The translations under genes and the position numbers were made by a program. This document shows positions 34,004-46,692 of a DNA stretch of 64,000 nt, piece after piece (within the stretch, counting starts at the first letter, position 1; every line of letters starts with the position of its first letter). Below the pieces are notes generated by a model that searched no databases, was not told the DNA's origin, and saw only the letters and a program-made list of their open reading frames with translations. This stretch comes from Ampelocalamus luodianensis (taxonomy: Eukaryota > Streptophyta > Magnoliopsida > Poales > Poaceae): positions 32,394,165 to 32,458,164 of the forward strand of contig CM070639.1 of assembly GCA_036346255.1 (NCBI GenBank), given 5' to 3'.

Positions 34004-37000
34004 TACTGGTTTTGACCTTATGGTCGAGTTTATACTTATTGAGCCATGTAGGGCTAATAGAGAATAAAATAGCAGCAGAACAGAAATAACTTCAGTGTAG
34101 ATCCCATCAATTCACCACAGGCAACCAACTGGGATCCAAACCTTAACGATCAGCAACCTTCGACGAACTCCTCCTCGAAAGCAGGCGTAGACTCCTCTTC
34201 TTCTGTAGGATTGGGCGCAAGTTTTACAACAAGCGTGAGTACACAACCGTACTCGTAAATCATACCACAGGATGCAATTTATAGATGGAGGCTTATTCCA
34301 AAAGAAAAAGCTTATGTGGTTCTTTTGCATGAAAGCAATAATTGCAATGGAATACAACTAATAGATTGAAAGCATAATTCAAAATAAATAGACAATATTA
34401 ATTTAACATTGTTTTCACAAAGACACAAAGCTAAGCAGTTTATTTCACATAGCCATATGACTTAGATCACATAGCTCCCATCCCAAATATTTTATGAAAA
34501 CTACCCCCCGTGTGAAATCTCCGACCATGTCCATGACCGCGGACGCGGCTATTCGAATAGATTGATTTTACACTCTACAGAGTTTGTACACTTTACCCAC
34601 AAGATACAACTAGTGTAGCTAGCACCAATTGTAACAAAACAGTTCCGAAACTTCATCTCAAACAATGACATTCCCAATGTGCTTTCCCGCCAGACCAGCC
34701 CATAAAGAATGCTAGTCCGACACACACTACTGGACAGGGATGCGGCGAACCATCCCGCGATGCAACTACCAGATAGTCACACCTCCACCCTGTCACACAG
34801 CCTAACCTATCCACCTGAATATCAATGTCGAGACTCCATAACCTACTATGTTAGGACCGTCCCATCAGGCATGTGGTCGTACAGTAAGGCTCAGTTCAAT
34901 GACGCACAAAGTTAAGTCCTTAATTGACCAAGGCAAGACTTTTATTTTCTAACTATGCCACAAAGATTATCATTCCCAGTCACAAAGTCCACCATATCAC
35001 ACAGTATCCACCACTTGCCTCAGTCCAAATCCTTTACCACCCAGTTAGTTTTAGTGCAACACATGCTATCACGAAGTAATAACACATAGCACACAATTTT
35101 ACACAAAGTTCCATAGTCACTTAGTCAGATTTAATATTTGCAACTCAAATGAGATGTGAGACTCGTAGCATGGCTAAGCAATTGTACTCGCATCTAACCA
35201 ACCCACGTTGGTGCTACAATAATACCAAAAAAATAAACCAATCTAGGGTCACAAGGGATTATGACATACAAAGCCAAAGTGTTATAACAGATTGGATAAT
35301 AACTATACCCAAAAGCATTTAAATACATAATTAAAGTAGAATGCAATACTTGAAACAAAGTAATTTAAAAACTGAGTTTAAGATGATCAAAGGTATGACT
35401 TGCCTTGGAAAAGGTCTAGGTACTGGTCTTGATCTTGAGGTGCTTCTTCTTCTGCAAAATTCCCCGATGTATCGACGTCTACTCGCAAACGAAACAAATA
35501 AATCAAACAAATAAATAACAGAGGCAAAACAAACTATAAAAATTAAATAAAAATCTCAGATAAATAGATCTCGAATTTAGATAAATTTAGGAATTTGAAT
35601 GGGCTCAATCGGAGTTCGGATGCAAAAGTTATAGGCTCTGAAAGTTTCAATCTAAAAGAATCCATAATTTTGGATTTACTGGAATTTTTGAATTATTTCT
35701 TAACAGAAAAATCGGATTATTGCACAAGCATGAGGTCAGCCCTTGGAATTTCGGAATAAAACAAATAAGAGGAAATCCCGACATGTGGGGCCCACATGTC
35801 GGCGGCTCGGTACACCATGGACCGGGTGCACGGAGGTTTCGGATCTGGGCTGGGTTGGACTGCCATGTAGGCGCTGACTTGTCAGGCCACGTGAGTAGAC
35901 ACGGAGGCACGGGGGTTAGATGGCGGCTGAGCTGGCTGCGACGGTGGCATGGATCTACGGCCGAGACGGCTCAACAACGGCGAGGCGAACGGCGGTGACT
36001 GGCGGCACAAGAAGGTCACCCCTCGCATGCTGGTGCCTGGACGAACACATCTGACGGCTCTGATGCGGTGATGGGTGGCGGCAAAGGCTTCAACGTCGCG
36101 TGCTCGCGGTGGGGTTTCGAGTGCGCGCGTCGGTATCGCAAGGACCAGGTGATGCTCATGAACCCCTCGCGAGACCCAAAGGTCATCGGCGGCGACCGGA
36201 ACACGGCAGCGACAAGTTGGCGGTGCAGCAACTAGAGCTCCTACGGTGCGACGACGCTACGAAGCTCTCCTGATGACGAGAAGGTGCGCACCAGACGGAG
36301 CACGATGTGGCGAACTCGGAGAGGTACTCGATGAGGATTGGAGCTCGCCGTCGGCGACCAATTCGTCGAAGAACCGAAGTGGCGGCGCTAGGGAAAGGTC
36401 TTCGATTCCGGTGAAAAGGCGGCGCTCTAGGGTTTGCGGCTTCAGCGAAAAGGCGGCTAGGGTTGGGGCGAACCTCATGAGGCGGTCATGGCGTTAAATA
36501 GGGACCGGAAGCGAGGAGTCCGTGAGCGGCACTGTGGCGCAACGCGGCTCGGACACGAACTGAGGAGTCCAGGAGGAAGATGATGCTGACGCGGCATGCG
36601 GGGCCCACAAGGCAGCGGGTGAGGCTCAGCACGGGCGCGTACGGAACGGCGGCGGCGCTGACTGGTGGGGTCGGTTGCGGCTGCACGCGCGGGGAGGAGA
36701 GGCGGGCCGCGCTGGAGAGTTGGGCCGGCGGCTTGGGCTGGGCTAGGAACAGAAGTGGGTCGGGGAACGGGAATTCGGCCCAATCGATTAACTGAGATTC
36801 TAATTAGCTTTTCTATTTTATAAAATACTAGGAATTGAAATAAGCAATAGAAAATAGCAAATGAACTCAGAAAAATTCTAGAAAAATCAAAAAAATATAT
36901 CTGAGCACATAGAACCCAAATAAAATAGTTTTGACTATTGTTCATGTTGGGATTATTCACATTAAAGGTTTTTGATTCTAAAGTCCAATATTAAGATTTT

Positions 37001-37089
37001 GAATTAAATTCAAATTAATCCAAATGGTGACTTTTCTCCTTACTAACTATTTAAAATATTTTTCAAGCTTAGAAAATCGGGATGTTACA
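34004..37089 (-). repeat. Minus-strand LTR (left end uncertain)
   Basis: The right boundary is clear: the sense strand starts at 37089 with TGTAACATCCCGATTTTC, a common grass LTR start. A GC-rich region (35750-36780) with a weak TATA-like TATTTAA (complement of 36494-36500) suggests promoter. Toward its 3' end lie GAGTAC/GTACTC (34237-34254) and CTACAG (complement of 34203-34208). The left end is probably cut by the LINE A tract at 34003, since no matching duplication was found. It shares a CTCTGCAGAGG-/TTTGTACACTTTACCC-like segment (34570-34610) with the other minus-strand LTR (53270-53311). I see no interior coding region. Confidence 0.7.
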
Positions 37090-39444
37090 CAACCCAACCA
37101 CCTTAACGTAACGCGCCGAGCCAGGCTGTGTCTCGAGTGTGTTTGTGTCGCTGAGTCGTGGGCCCCACTCTTCAGTACTTTCGTCTTCCTCGCGTAAGCG
37201 TCACAAGTCACACGGCCGCACCACTCTGTTCGAGCCATTGGCGCGATGCTCACACCATGAATTCGCCGCCCATTTCGACCAACCCTGAGCATCGCCATGT
37301 AATGCTACCTCCACTCCGCTATCTTCCGAAGCATAATACCCCCTTGGCACCCTCCTTTCCACTCCTTCTTCCTCTCGGGGCTGAGGAAGAAGGAGCTTGT
37401 GCTCGCTCTCTGCTTGGGTAATCTCTGTGCCACCTTGTCCCTCAATTTCTACATCCCTTGCTGTTTCCATTTTGCTAATGCGTAGCCTTGCCTTGGCTTG
37501 TAGTTTCGGGAACACGACCGTGCCATTGACACTTGTAGAGCACGCACCTGAGGACATCATCGTGTCAACTTCACCTCCAGTGAGTATGGTCCTAAACCTT
37601 GCGTGTCATACCATGTCATTTGGTATGACATTGAAAATCCCTAAACTAATTTGGGCAATGTGTCACAGGAGCTTGTGGATTTTGAGCTTCCTCCATTCTC
37701 AGCTGAAAAGATCCCTTTTCATCTCCTTGTTGATTCGGTAAGGCTTTTCCCAATTCCATGCTTTCCCACCATCTACTGAGCCTAATTGAGCTATCTTGAT
37801 GCTTCATGGGTCTTCTCCTTGCTTAGGCTCTCTTCTCCTCGTGAACTGCAAGCGCCGCCATCGTCTTCTTCATCGTCGGTCAACACTTGAGCTTCCCCAA
37901 ACTTCTCCAGCGCTCAGGTAGCACCCTAGTACCTCTTAGATGTTGTGGCACACACTTAAGAGGACAATGCGGAGCTTAGTTGTGCATGCATGTTTTGGCC
38001 ATTATACTTACGCTACCCCTCTCCGGCTCGCTGCCGTTGTAGGCCACCTCAGCCACCATAACCACTTCCATTAGTACCACAATGCTATTGGGAACTCATT
38101 CTTGCCCTTGGTCAGCTTCGCCGTGGCCAGAACCGCCGGTAATGCTCCAGGAAGCCAAGCTCGGTTCTTGTTGGAATGTTCGACAAGAACTATAGCAGCA
38201 TCATTAGGGTTTAAGCGTAATCATTAGTTTGTAATCGCGGATCTATGTCGGAAAATCACATGTTAACGCGTTAAGAGTAGGGCTCTGAGTCGATGGCACG
38301 TGGGCCTAGCCCGTAAGTGCCCTATGCACTGTATTTGTGCACCGGTGAACCGAGTTCACAAATATGAGTCTATGACCTTTGGCTCCACATGTCAATTTGG
38401 TTTTAAATTCATGAGTTAAATGAAAAATGCACTATTCACTAGGCCCCACCTGTCAGATCGTATGAGTATGAGTGACGTTCGAACCACTCCAAACGAATCC
38501 TATCTATTAGATCGAACGGTATGGACGTTTTTCAACTCAAAGTTTAAAAGAAGATCCGAAAACCAATTCTTTGTACACTGAAAATTAGAATAACTTCAAA
38601 AATACATAACTAAATCATCGTAACTCCAAATACAGTAAAACCAATTTTGATAATTTTTATTTTTAATAAAATTTATTTTAAAATAGTTTTGAAACTTGTT
38701 TTTGTCCCAGAATTTTTTTAATATTGCTTTCAGAATAGGATTATATTTACACTAGAAAATGCTTTAACTTCAAAAATTCACTTATACTCCAAATGAGGGG
38801 AATCAAGTTTTTATAGTGTTAAATTTTTATTCTCTATCTAGTCATGTAACCCCTATGCCTGCTATTGTCCTACAATTTTTTACTAAATAATTAAATTTGG
38901 ATGAATAGTGATAGATTGCTATTTTTTCTACATTTTCCATAAATCTGATCTTCAAACTACTATAACTCTCTCATACTAAATCCAAATGGAATAATTATTT
39001 CACATAAATTTATTTAAAATCATACTCTACCTTTTGTGTAAATTTCATAATTTTTGGATGAACTTGAATTTTTGAGTATTTTCGATGTTATTCATTCTTA
39101 TTGGTTCTTTTCGTGAGTACGATAGGTTTCGACAATTCGGTTGAACTCAAGAGTGATCCTCAGTAGCAAGTGGATTATCTCTGGCAAGGCAAGCAGTCCC
39201 TCCTTTGATGCATGTTGATCCTATTATGTATCAAATGTATTATCTTGTTTGCAAATGTATGTATGTATGCTGTATTGATGATTAATTTCTCGATTAGCGA
39301 TAGTTAATCCGAATAGATGCATAATCTATAGGTTGATGTTTCTCATTGCCACTGAGCCTCAGTTTTAGTCTTAGTAATGTTTTAGAGCTCGATGGATGGG
39401 CTCTAAGCATTTATATATCTAATATACGAGTTGTTGTCGCTTAG
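37090..39444 (+). repeat. Diverged chromovirus-type LTR fragment
   Basis: Plus-strand order and composition follow the chromovirus LTRs: GC-rich start with AACGTAACGCGCCGAGCC, then 'AAAATGCA...TAACTTC' AT-rich segments, then a segment (39120-39440) aligned with about 9790-10110 of copy 1 (GGCAAGGCAAGCAGT, ATGTATGTATGC, GATAGTTAATCC, TGCATAATCTATAGG). The left third is missing at the 37089 boundary, and it stops at 39444 where the next LTR begins with target candidate CTTAG. More diverged than the two full copies, so older. Confidence 0.65.
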
Positions 39445-40313
39445 TGTCAGACCCATAACCGAGTCCTTTATGAAAGCATTATTCTATTCTCTGGATCAGT
39501 AGATAGCACTCATAGGCACATTGCTGAATCAATTCATACATGTCGTAAAGACCAAACCATTCAATATATTACAAATATCAGAGTGACTTAGACCATGTCG
39601 GGTCGTGTTTTACAAGGAGGGTCGAACATGCCAAGCTGATTACATCATAAGGAATCCACGAAATCTACAGTGGAAGCAAAAGAGGAAGGTAGGGCACAAC
39701 TCTCCAGAGGCAGAGACTGGGGCAGCTCGTGTACGACTGGTATTAATGAAGGACCTGGACAATACTGGTCGTACGCAAGTGCCGACGAGCCAGCTAGACT
39801 GAGGCGAGGTCAAGACTACTCAAAACTAGACTACTCTTCATCGCCGCCTTGCCTAGTGACTTTTGGGTCCTCATAGTAGTCGTAGTCTCCTTGGTCCGCA
39901 GGATCTGAAGGGTTGGGGAAAGAGCGAGAATGAGCACAACTCCCGTGCTCACGAGCCAACACACAGAATGTAGTAGTATACATGCATGGCTTAACAAGGG
40001 AGGCTCGGGTTCTTTTATTTGCCAAAGCAAGATTTTTAATTATCATAATTAGAAATTCCTATCACTTATCATTTTAACCAAATTGCAGTTTGTTAAAGAG
40101 AGTAAATGTGCAATAATAAATAGCAGCAGAGGCTACCTCCACCTATGCTTATTGAAAGTGGCTACGACCACTATTAACAACACTAGGTACAACCACCCAA
40201 TAGCAACACCATGTACGGGTTACATCAGCCCGACCAGTTTTCAACCCATCCACAAAGATTTTTGAAATATAACTAACTCTAGTGAAGTTCCTAAGTCCAT
40301 CTTTGATAGTAGG
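39445..40313 (-). repeat. Second minus-strand LTR, left part
   Basis: The plus strand starts TGTCAGACCCATAAC, i.e. the sense LTR ends GGGTCTGACA. It contains TGAGCAC/GTGCTCA (39931-39951) with CTTCAG 20-30 bases further along the sense strand. Interrupted at 40313 by chromovirus copy 2, whose GTAGG duplication is 40309-40313 and 53253-53257. It continues at 53253. Confidence 0.65.
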
Positions 40314-43300
40314 TGTAACAGCCCTAACTTAGGGTTTGTATTTCAAATGTAAAATTTTGAGGAGAAATAAAAACTTTTGTTGTCTCTTCAAATCATTTGG
40401 AAGTTTTCCAAATTTTCCCTAGCAATTTCCAATTTTCTAGAAGTTAATTCTTGTGATTGGAAATTGTTGTCATCAAATTATTAGCCTTCAAACTTGTGAT
40501 CATCATCTGCAAATATTTTTCCTAGCATCTTGATCATCTTATCTACCTCCCTGAATTATTTCACAATTTTTAGATTTTGTTTGCTATTTCAAATAGCCAA
40601 GTCAAATTGGTTTGAAAATCTGGTCAAACTATGGACAGCAGCTTGTGAATTTTCTTGGGAAAAATCTAGTGCATGAAAATTCCTGGAAAATTTACACAAG
40701 GTTGCCCTCTGTCCCAGGAAGCTACCATAAAAATTTCAGAATTTTTGGAGCTCAGGAGCTACCTCTAAAAATTCCCCAAACCTTCTCTGTCTTTCTAATT
40801 CAAATCTGGAATCACTGTTCCTCTGGCTCGAACCCAAGCCTGACTTGAGTCCGACCGCGCCACTTGACTCGGTCGCGCCAACTATTTGCACCGCCCAATC
40901 GACCATCCGATGCAAATCGAGCGATCCACGTCGCGTATGCATTCGGCCGGTCGAATGCATCTGAGATCTCGACCGTCCATCTCAGATCCAACGGTCGGCA
41001 TCCTTTTTGATCAAGCGGACTCGGATCGCGCGCTTCAACACGATCGCCGCAAGCGGACCCCACCTATCGATCCGACCGTCTTCTCCGTTGCGCCGAGCGC
41101 GTCGCCGCTCGCGCATGCGCGCCACGCAGCTCGCCGCTGCCACGTCGGGGACGCGTGTCCTCTCGGCGCCGCGAGCTTTATAACTTCACCGCACTCGTTC
41201 GTTCTCCGTTTCCTTCGCTCTCTCGCCTTCTCCGCCCGATTCTCTGTTTCGGCCAGAGAAGAACCCGAAGGTAGCGCCGCCCTCGCGCCAGCAACCTCTC
41301 CATCGCGATCCACTCTCCTCACCGCACCCGTTTTGCCCATCCCGAGCCATCGGTGTCCAGTGTATCGCCGGGAGCGTGTTTATCGTCTCCGCCTCCGGTG
41401 ATCTCGGCTGCGCGAGCTAAATCGCGCTCCGGTGAGTCTCTGACCACGACACGAAGTCCTTAAGGATCGCAATCGACCACTGAGTCTAACTGTAACGTTG
41501 TTTCACTCTTTGGTGCTTCTCCGAGGCTTCGCGACGCTTTCTTCTCCGAGCTCGGCAGAGCGCCGCCGTGCTGATTCCGGGCGCCACCGTCCTCCTCCGT
41601 CATCAAGGCCGTGGGCTTATCCTTCCTGGCGTCGAGGCGAAGCCGGTGCGCGTTTTCCCGAAGCATCTCGTCGCCCGTAACGTCATCTCCGTGGAAGCCG
41701 CATCCTCTTCTCCGCCTCCGGCCGTCGCGGGCTCGTCTCCGGCGACCATCAGACCCCGCGTCACCGCCATCTGGTTCGCGGAGTCTCTGTGAACCTTAAG
41801 GTATCACTCGCTCATTTTGAACCCCACTGGATCGCGTGATCCACTGCGCGGCCGCGCCGCCGTCCCCGTGCGCGCCGGTGAGCCGCCGGTGGAGTTAGTT
41901 TAGCGCTAATCTTGTTTAGTCTGAGTCTCTGACTTGTGGGCCCTCTCAGGTTAAGCGAGTTTAGGAAATCGCTAAGCCAACAATTATGTTTTTCAATGTG
42001 TCGCTGCCATGTGGGTCCCAGCTGTCAGTTAAGAATTGTGTAAACATCGTGATACGTTTTCTCTGTCAGGAAACGTATTATCGTTGAGCGGATGTGTTGG
42101 ATTGCGTATTGTTAAAGCCGAAGGCGCATTATTTGAATACGCCTTCGACGTCGCCTCGGTGGGCTGGGCCGTCCCAGTCAACAATCGCGCGGCCCATTGT
42201 CGATGGCGAGGGCTAGTGGCTGTGAGTGCGAGTGGAATAAATGCATTATAGATTTGGAAATGATTTAGTATTTCGGTTTGTGTTTTCGTTGAACTGTTAA
42301 TTCAATTAAACTTGTAAAATGCATAACTAATTCAAATTTTATCCAAATTGCATGAAACCGATCTTTGTTAATTTTCATTTTAAGTGTACTACTTAATAAA
42401 ATTAGTTTCAATCTTGTCTCTGTAGCAAAAATTGGTTAATTAATTAAATGATGTTTTATGTATCTTCTAAATTAGAAAATGTATATCTTTTTCAATAATT
42501 GTCCAAATCCAGTGAAACCATTTTTGTAAATTTTCTTTCTTAGTGTACTAATTATCAGAGTAGGTTATAGCTATGTTTCTGTTCATGAAAATTTGTTAAG
42601 TAATTAACTAGTGTTTTGATGTGTTTTTAGCTTAGAAAATTCATAGAAAATTCTTAATATCTTAAAATGATTTGTTCTCTGTTCTAAAATTTTGTTATAT
42701 CATGCTTAAGCTGCTGTATGAGTTTTAGCATGTTTGTTTGTTGTTGTATTTTTGAGTTTGGTCGGTGTTATTCGTTCTTATTATTTGTTTTATCGCTAGG
42801 CTTCGATATTTGCGGCAACCACGAGAACGATCCTCATAACATATTGAGCAACGGCGGCCGAAAGCGGTTTGATCATGATAATCCCAGTATTTTCAAGTCT
42901 AATATTTTGTTTTAATTTGTATGTATGCATTGCTTAATTTGTGTTAAATTGATTAGTTAAATCCGTGTTGCATATCCTGTAGACAAAATATTGATCTCTA
43001 CTACGAGCCTAAGTTATTTTTTGTGATTAGAGATCATTGGATGATCTCTTATCACTTAGTAGATCCGGTCAACTTGCTTAGACATGCTTAGCTATCGGTA
43101 GAAGCTGGCGGTTATCGACTTTAGTCGGTAACCTTGATCACACAAAATTTACTATAACTTTATGTTTTAGCATTTACGCTATGTTTAATTGCAAAATTAA
43201 AAATGAAAACAAAAATGATTTAGACTTGGGCACAATGGTAAGATTGGTGTGATCTGTTGGGTGTGTTGGAAAGGTGCAGAGTCGATTAAGGACCGAGTTA

Positions 43301-44445
43301 CTTGCGCCACCGTCTTGAGCATTTTGCGTGCTAACCACACTAGAGTTTATGGGATCTCTCTTGACCTAGTACTTTGGCGTGTATTGGCTCAGGGTCGCAG
43401 GAGGTCGCAGGAGGATGGAGGTGGGAGCATGGTAGTTGTCCAAAAGCTTTATCTGAGTGGGTAGTTGTCTTTTCGGCTTTACCATGTAAGCGTATGGGTT
43501 TCTATCCATACGAGCGGCTCGTAGTTAATACACAATATTGGAAAAGTCTCGTAGGACTTAGTGTGCAAACATACCTTGAAGTGTGCTTTGGCTTAAAGGC
43601 GATGCAAGTGTGGGTACATTGGTACACCCTGCAGGTTAAAACTATTCGAATAGTCTCGTCTAGGTAATGGACACGCTCGGATACGCCCGTAAGAACTAGA
43701 CTACAACATTTAAATTAAAACTTGATGGGTGAGTACGAATGCGGGATTAGTGCTATTGTTGGGGTGACTATTGGGATAGTCACTTCTAGGTTGTTTATCT
43801 TTCGCTTTTGTTATTAATATCCTTCTGTTATTTCAATCTTATAAATGAATTGCAAACTTGCCTTTAAAGCTGTATTACCTTATTGCAAATGAAAATTGGC
43901 TTTGTGCAAATGAAACATATGGCCTCCACCAAATAAGCTCGCATGTAGCTTATGAATAGGTGCGCTAGTTCACACGTCGGTCTTGCGGGTACAAAGACAA
44001 TCTTTGTACTCAGTGCTTTGCTTAATGTTTTGTTGCAGAGGAAGAAGGTGAGCCCCAAGGGCCTCACTTCTGTGAGCTGTGTTGCCGTTTCGTGGACGAC
44101 TAGACTTGGCGGTCCGGTCAGATGCCTTGTGGGTTGAAGGCACACTGATTGGCTTTGTTTATAGCCATCTTATGGCGCTTTGCTTCATTGTCTTTCTGTT
44201 GTTATGTTTGTACCTTGTGGTCTGTCGGCCTTTGTCTGTAATAACTCTACTATTTGTTTATCTTCCGTTTGGTAGTGTAGTGTTTGGACTCTATGTTTGG
44301 AATGGAGTTGATGTCTAATTTTGTACCGAGGTGTGTATCTTGCTGCAGGAAGTATACATATCTCGAGGATCGCTTTATTTGATTTGTCTTTGCTAGGACC
44401 GGTGGTTGGTTAAGCATTACAAGCCAAATAAAATGGGGTCCTCTA
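40314..44445 (+). repeat. 5' LTR of chromovirus copy 2
   Basis: Starts TGTAACAGCCCTAAC. A TATA-like TTTATAA is at 41177-41183, then a leader-like GC-rich part, a CCGGTGAGTC donor-like site (GT 41432), and a TTTTGTTGCAG acceptor-like site ending at 44038. The hairpin GTACAAAGA/TCTTTGTAC (43989-44009) differs from copy 1 by a paired A-T to G-C change. The end is placed by comparison with the 3' LTR because the CACA before the primer site is altered. Confidence 0.9.
41177..41183 (+). promoter_or_regulatory. TATA-like box in the chromovirus LTR
   Basis: TTTATAA in a GC-rich context, repeated at 50004-50010 in the 3' LTR. It lies about 250 bases before the donor-like GGTGAGTC, so it is a plausible core promoter for the genomic transcript. 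Copy 1 has no clear counterpart at the same place. Confidence 0.5.
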
Positions 44446-44449
44446 AAGT

Positions 44450-44461
44450 TGGTATCGAGCC
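44450..44461 (+). promoter_or_regulatory. Primer-binding site, Met type (altered)
   Basis: TGGTATCGAGCC, one base shorter than copy 1's site at the CAG. It follows AAGT, as in copy 1. Confidence 0.75.
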
Positions 44462-44879
44462 ATTCGACCGTAGTAACAAGCATAGTCGTCCTTAGGATAT
44501 TTTGAAAAAGCTTAATTTCAAAGTATAAAAGGGTTTATGAAAACCTAAATGATTCTCAGATTTTACTCCTTACCTATCTTAGCCTTCTACTCTCATCTTA
44601 CTCTAATTTGAGTTTAAAACTTGGTTTTCCTCTTTCCTTTCAAAAGATACTTGCTACCGGTAGAATCAGTCTTTGGGTGAACCATAGAGAATTAGTCTAA
44701 TTAAAATTTGTGGGAGCATAAGGGCAAGATATGTATGAGTTTGCTAAGTATCTGACTTTCGTCAATTGGTTTTGTAACTTACAAGTCTTGTGTTTATTTT
44801 GTGCTGTTAGTAAGTTACTTGCAGTGGGTTGTCGACTTTGTGTTTTCCATTTGTTGTTAACTTGTCTTAGTGAAACAGG
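44462..44879 (+). other. 5' leader of chromovirus copy 2
   Basis: Untranslated sequence, colinear with 11484-11844 of copy 1 for about 300 bases. It then carries about 140 bases (TTGTAACTTACAAGTC onward) that copy 1 lacks. Confidence 0.6.
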
Positions 44880-45947
44880 ATGGCCGGAGAAGCAGCGTGG
44901 CGATCAGCAGAGTGGTCATGATGAGAGCTTCCCCTCCTCCGACCATGGTGAGGTTCGCTCGAATCGAGCGAAACCGCATGGACAGACAGCGCATCTTGGA
45001 GGTTATTGCTAGGAATACCTCCACTCCTGCCGGTGGTGGCGGCCACGGACTCGCGGGGATTTGCGAGTTCCTCCGCTGCGACCACCGACTTTCTCCGCTC
45101 GAGGACCCTCTCGATGCGGATGATTGGTCTGCGCATGGTTGGCGAAAGCTCAACATAGCTCGATGCGAGCACGAGGATAAGGCACTCTTCGCGTCCCACT
45201 AGCTTGAGGCGCGGCACTCTCATGGTGGGAGAACTATCTCGCCATGCACCGCGGGCCATGTGGTCGCGTGGGAGGAGTTCGATCGACTTTCGTCGGGCCC
45301 ACATCCCGGATGGGCTGATGAAGTGAAGAAGAAGGAGTTCCTCGCGCTCAAGCAAGGGCGCAAGTGCGTGACGAGTACCTATCTGAGTTCAATCATTTGG
45401 CTCGTTATGCTCGAGGAGGTGGCCTCGGATGAGGCTAGCGGAGAAGTTTATGGATGGCTTGTCCGAGGAGCCGCGGGACAAGCTATCTATTGTGGACTTC
45501 TCGACTTTCGTGCCTTGGTAGATAAGGCCATTGTTCTTGAGCATAAGGCAAAGCGCTGGCGAGTCCATAGCGCAAATGGGAGGCACATCGGTCTACTCAC
45601 ACCAGCCTCACTCGTCCTCGGTGGGCGGCACTGATGGCCGTTCTTTTGCTCCACCGCGCCGAGGCCATCTGCACAGCTCCTCGCCCACCGCGGCCGTGTT
45701 TTAGCCACGTGCGCTGCGATCCAAAGACAGAGCGGCCTCCGCAATCCGGCGGCCGAGGTTACTTGTTTCATTGCCACAACAAGGGTCATTATGCGAATGC
45801 ACGCCTCGAGTGTTGCGGCGGCCCCTCGTCCTAATGGAGGGCGCAGCGGAGTGGTCACCCACGACGAAGATTATTCGAAGACCCGAGTGCGGCGTGGTCG
45901 AGTCAACCACCTTTCGGTGAGGAGGCTCGGGGCGCGGATGTCGTGAT
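44880..45947 (+). pseudogene. gag: gag, heavily frameshifted
   Basis: A candidate start is ATG 44880 (MAGEAAWR) or ATG 44945, the position used in copy 1. Capsid homology is scattered across frames (FLALKQGRKC at about 45340; a KFMDGLSEE-like segment at 45445). A knuckle region (tgt at 45763 onward, then CHNKGHYANA) keeps most of the CCHC pattern, but its last Cys is altered. Relative to copy 1 there are more than ten small indels in about 1 kb, mostly at CTG, CAG or CCG. A functional Gag cannot be read. Confidence 0.8.
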
Positions 45948-46383
45948 GGGTACACTTCTTGTTAATTCTCATCCTGCTGCGGTATTATTTGATTCGGAGC
46001 ATCGCATTCTTTTATTTCAAGATCATTTGCTACCGCTAGTAGTCTTCACTGTGTTCCTTTGGGAGTTCCTTTGCTCATCCGCTCTCAGGGGTCGGAAATG
46101 AGAGCGATCTGATGTCGGGATGTTCCTATCATAGTCGGAGGAGTGGGGTTTTGGCAAACCTTATTTTGCTCGATTCAGTGAGTGCGGATGTGATTCTTGG
46201 CATGGATTGGTTGTCCCAACACTTGGGGCGGTCGATTGTGCGGAAGATTGTCTATCTCACCGACCCTTCAGCGGCGGTCGGATTTTCGCGCGGCTTGGGG
46301 CTACATCTATGTGTATTAGAGGCGGCGACCTTGCGGTCGGGATGTTCCCATAGTATCGACTTTGGGATGTCTTTCACGAAGAC
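45948..46383 (+). pseudogene. pol: Protease region, frameshifted
   Basis: Aligns with 12900-13370 of copy 1. The catalytic position is disrupted at about 45990-46000. ILGMDWLSQHLG is recognisable at 46191-46229, inside an open frame 46112-46483. Several indels separate the parts. Confidence 0.75.
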
Positions 46384-46662
46384 TTGCCGGATGCCTCGGT
46401 TCGAGACACAGAGTTTGTCATCGAGTTCTTTGCCAGTACCGCCCGATTTGAAGGCGCGTGTCGAATGCCTCCCAATGAGGTAGAAGAATTGAAGAAGCAG
46501 CTTGGTGAGCTCCAAGCAAAGGGTTTTATCCGTCCCAGTTCATCTCCTTGGGGTTGTCCGGTGATCTTTGTGAAGAAGAAGGACAAGACTTTGCGCATGT
46601 GTGTTGATTACCGTCCGCTCAATGAGGTGACGGTGAAGAACAAATATCCTCGCCCGCATTGA
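46384..46662 (+). pseudogene. pol: Reverse transcriptase N-terminal part
   Basis: An open frame of 92 codons with AKGFIRPSSSPWGCP, IFVKKKDKTLRMCVDYRPL and NEVTVKNKYP. It ends at 46660 because bases are missing between CCTC and GCCCGCATTGATGA (about 46648-46655), where copy 1 reads through. Confidence 0.85.
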
Positions 46663-46692
46663 TGATCTGTTTGATCGGTTGGTGGAGCCAGT

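Noticed and set aside
33995..34012. LINE target-site duplication after the A tract
   Set aside because: TACTGGTTTTGACC has no match near 20329; the true 5' end of the LINE is not in view.
36016..36960. GC-rich open frames on both strands that could suggest a host exon
   Set aside because: The region lies inside a minus-strand LTR ending TGTAACATCCC. The frames are proline/arginine-rich, overlap on both strands and show no domain.
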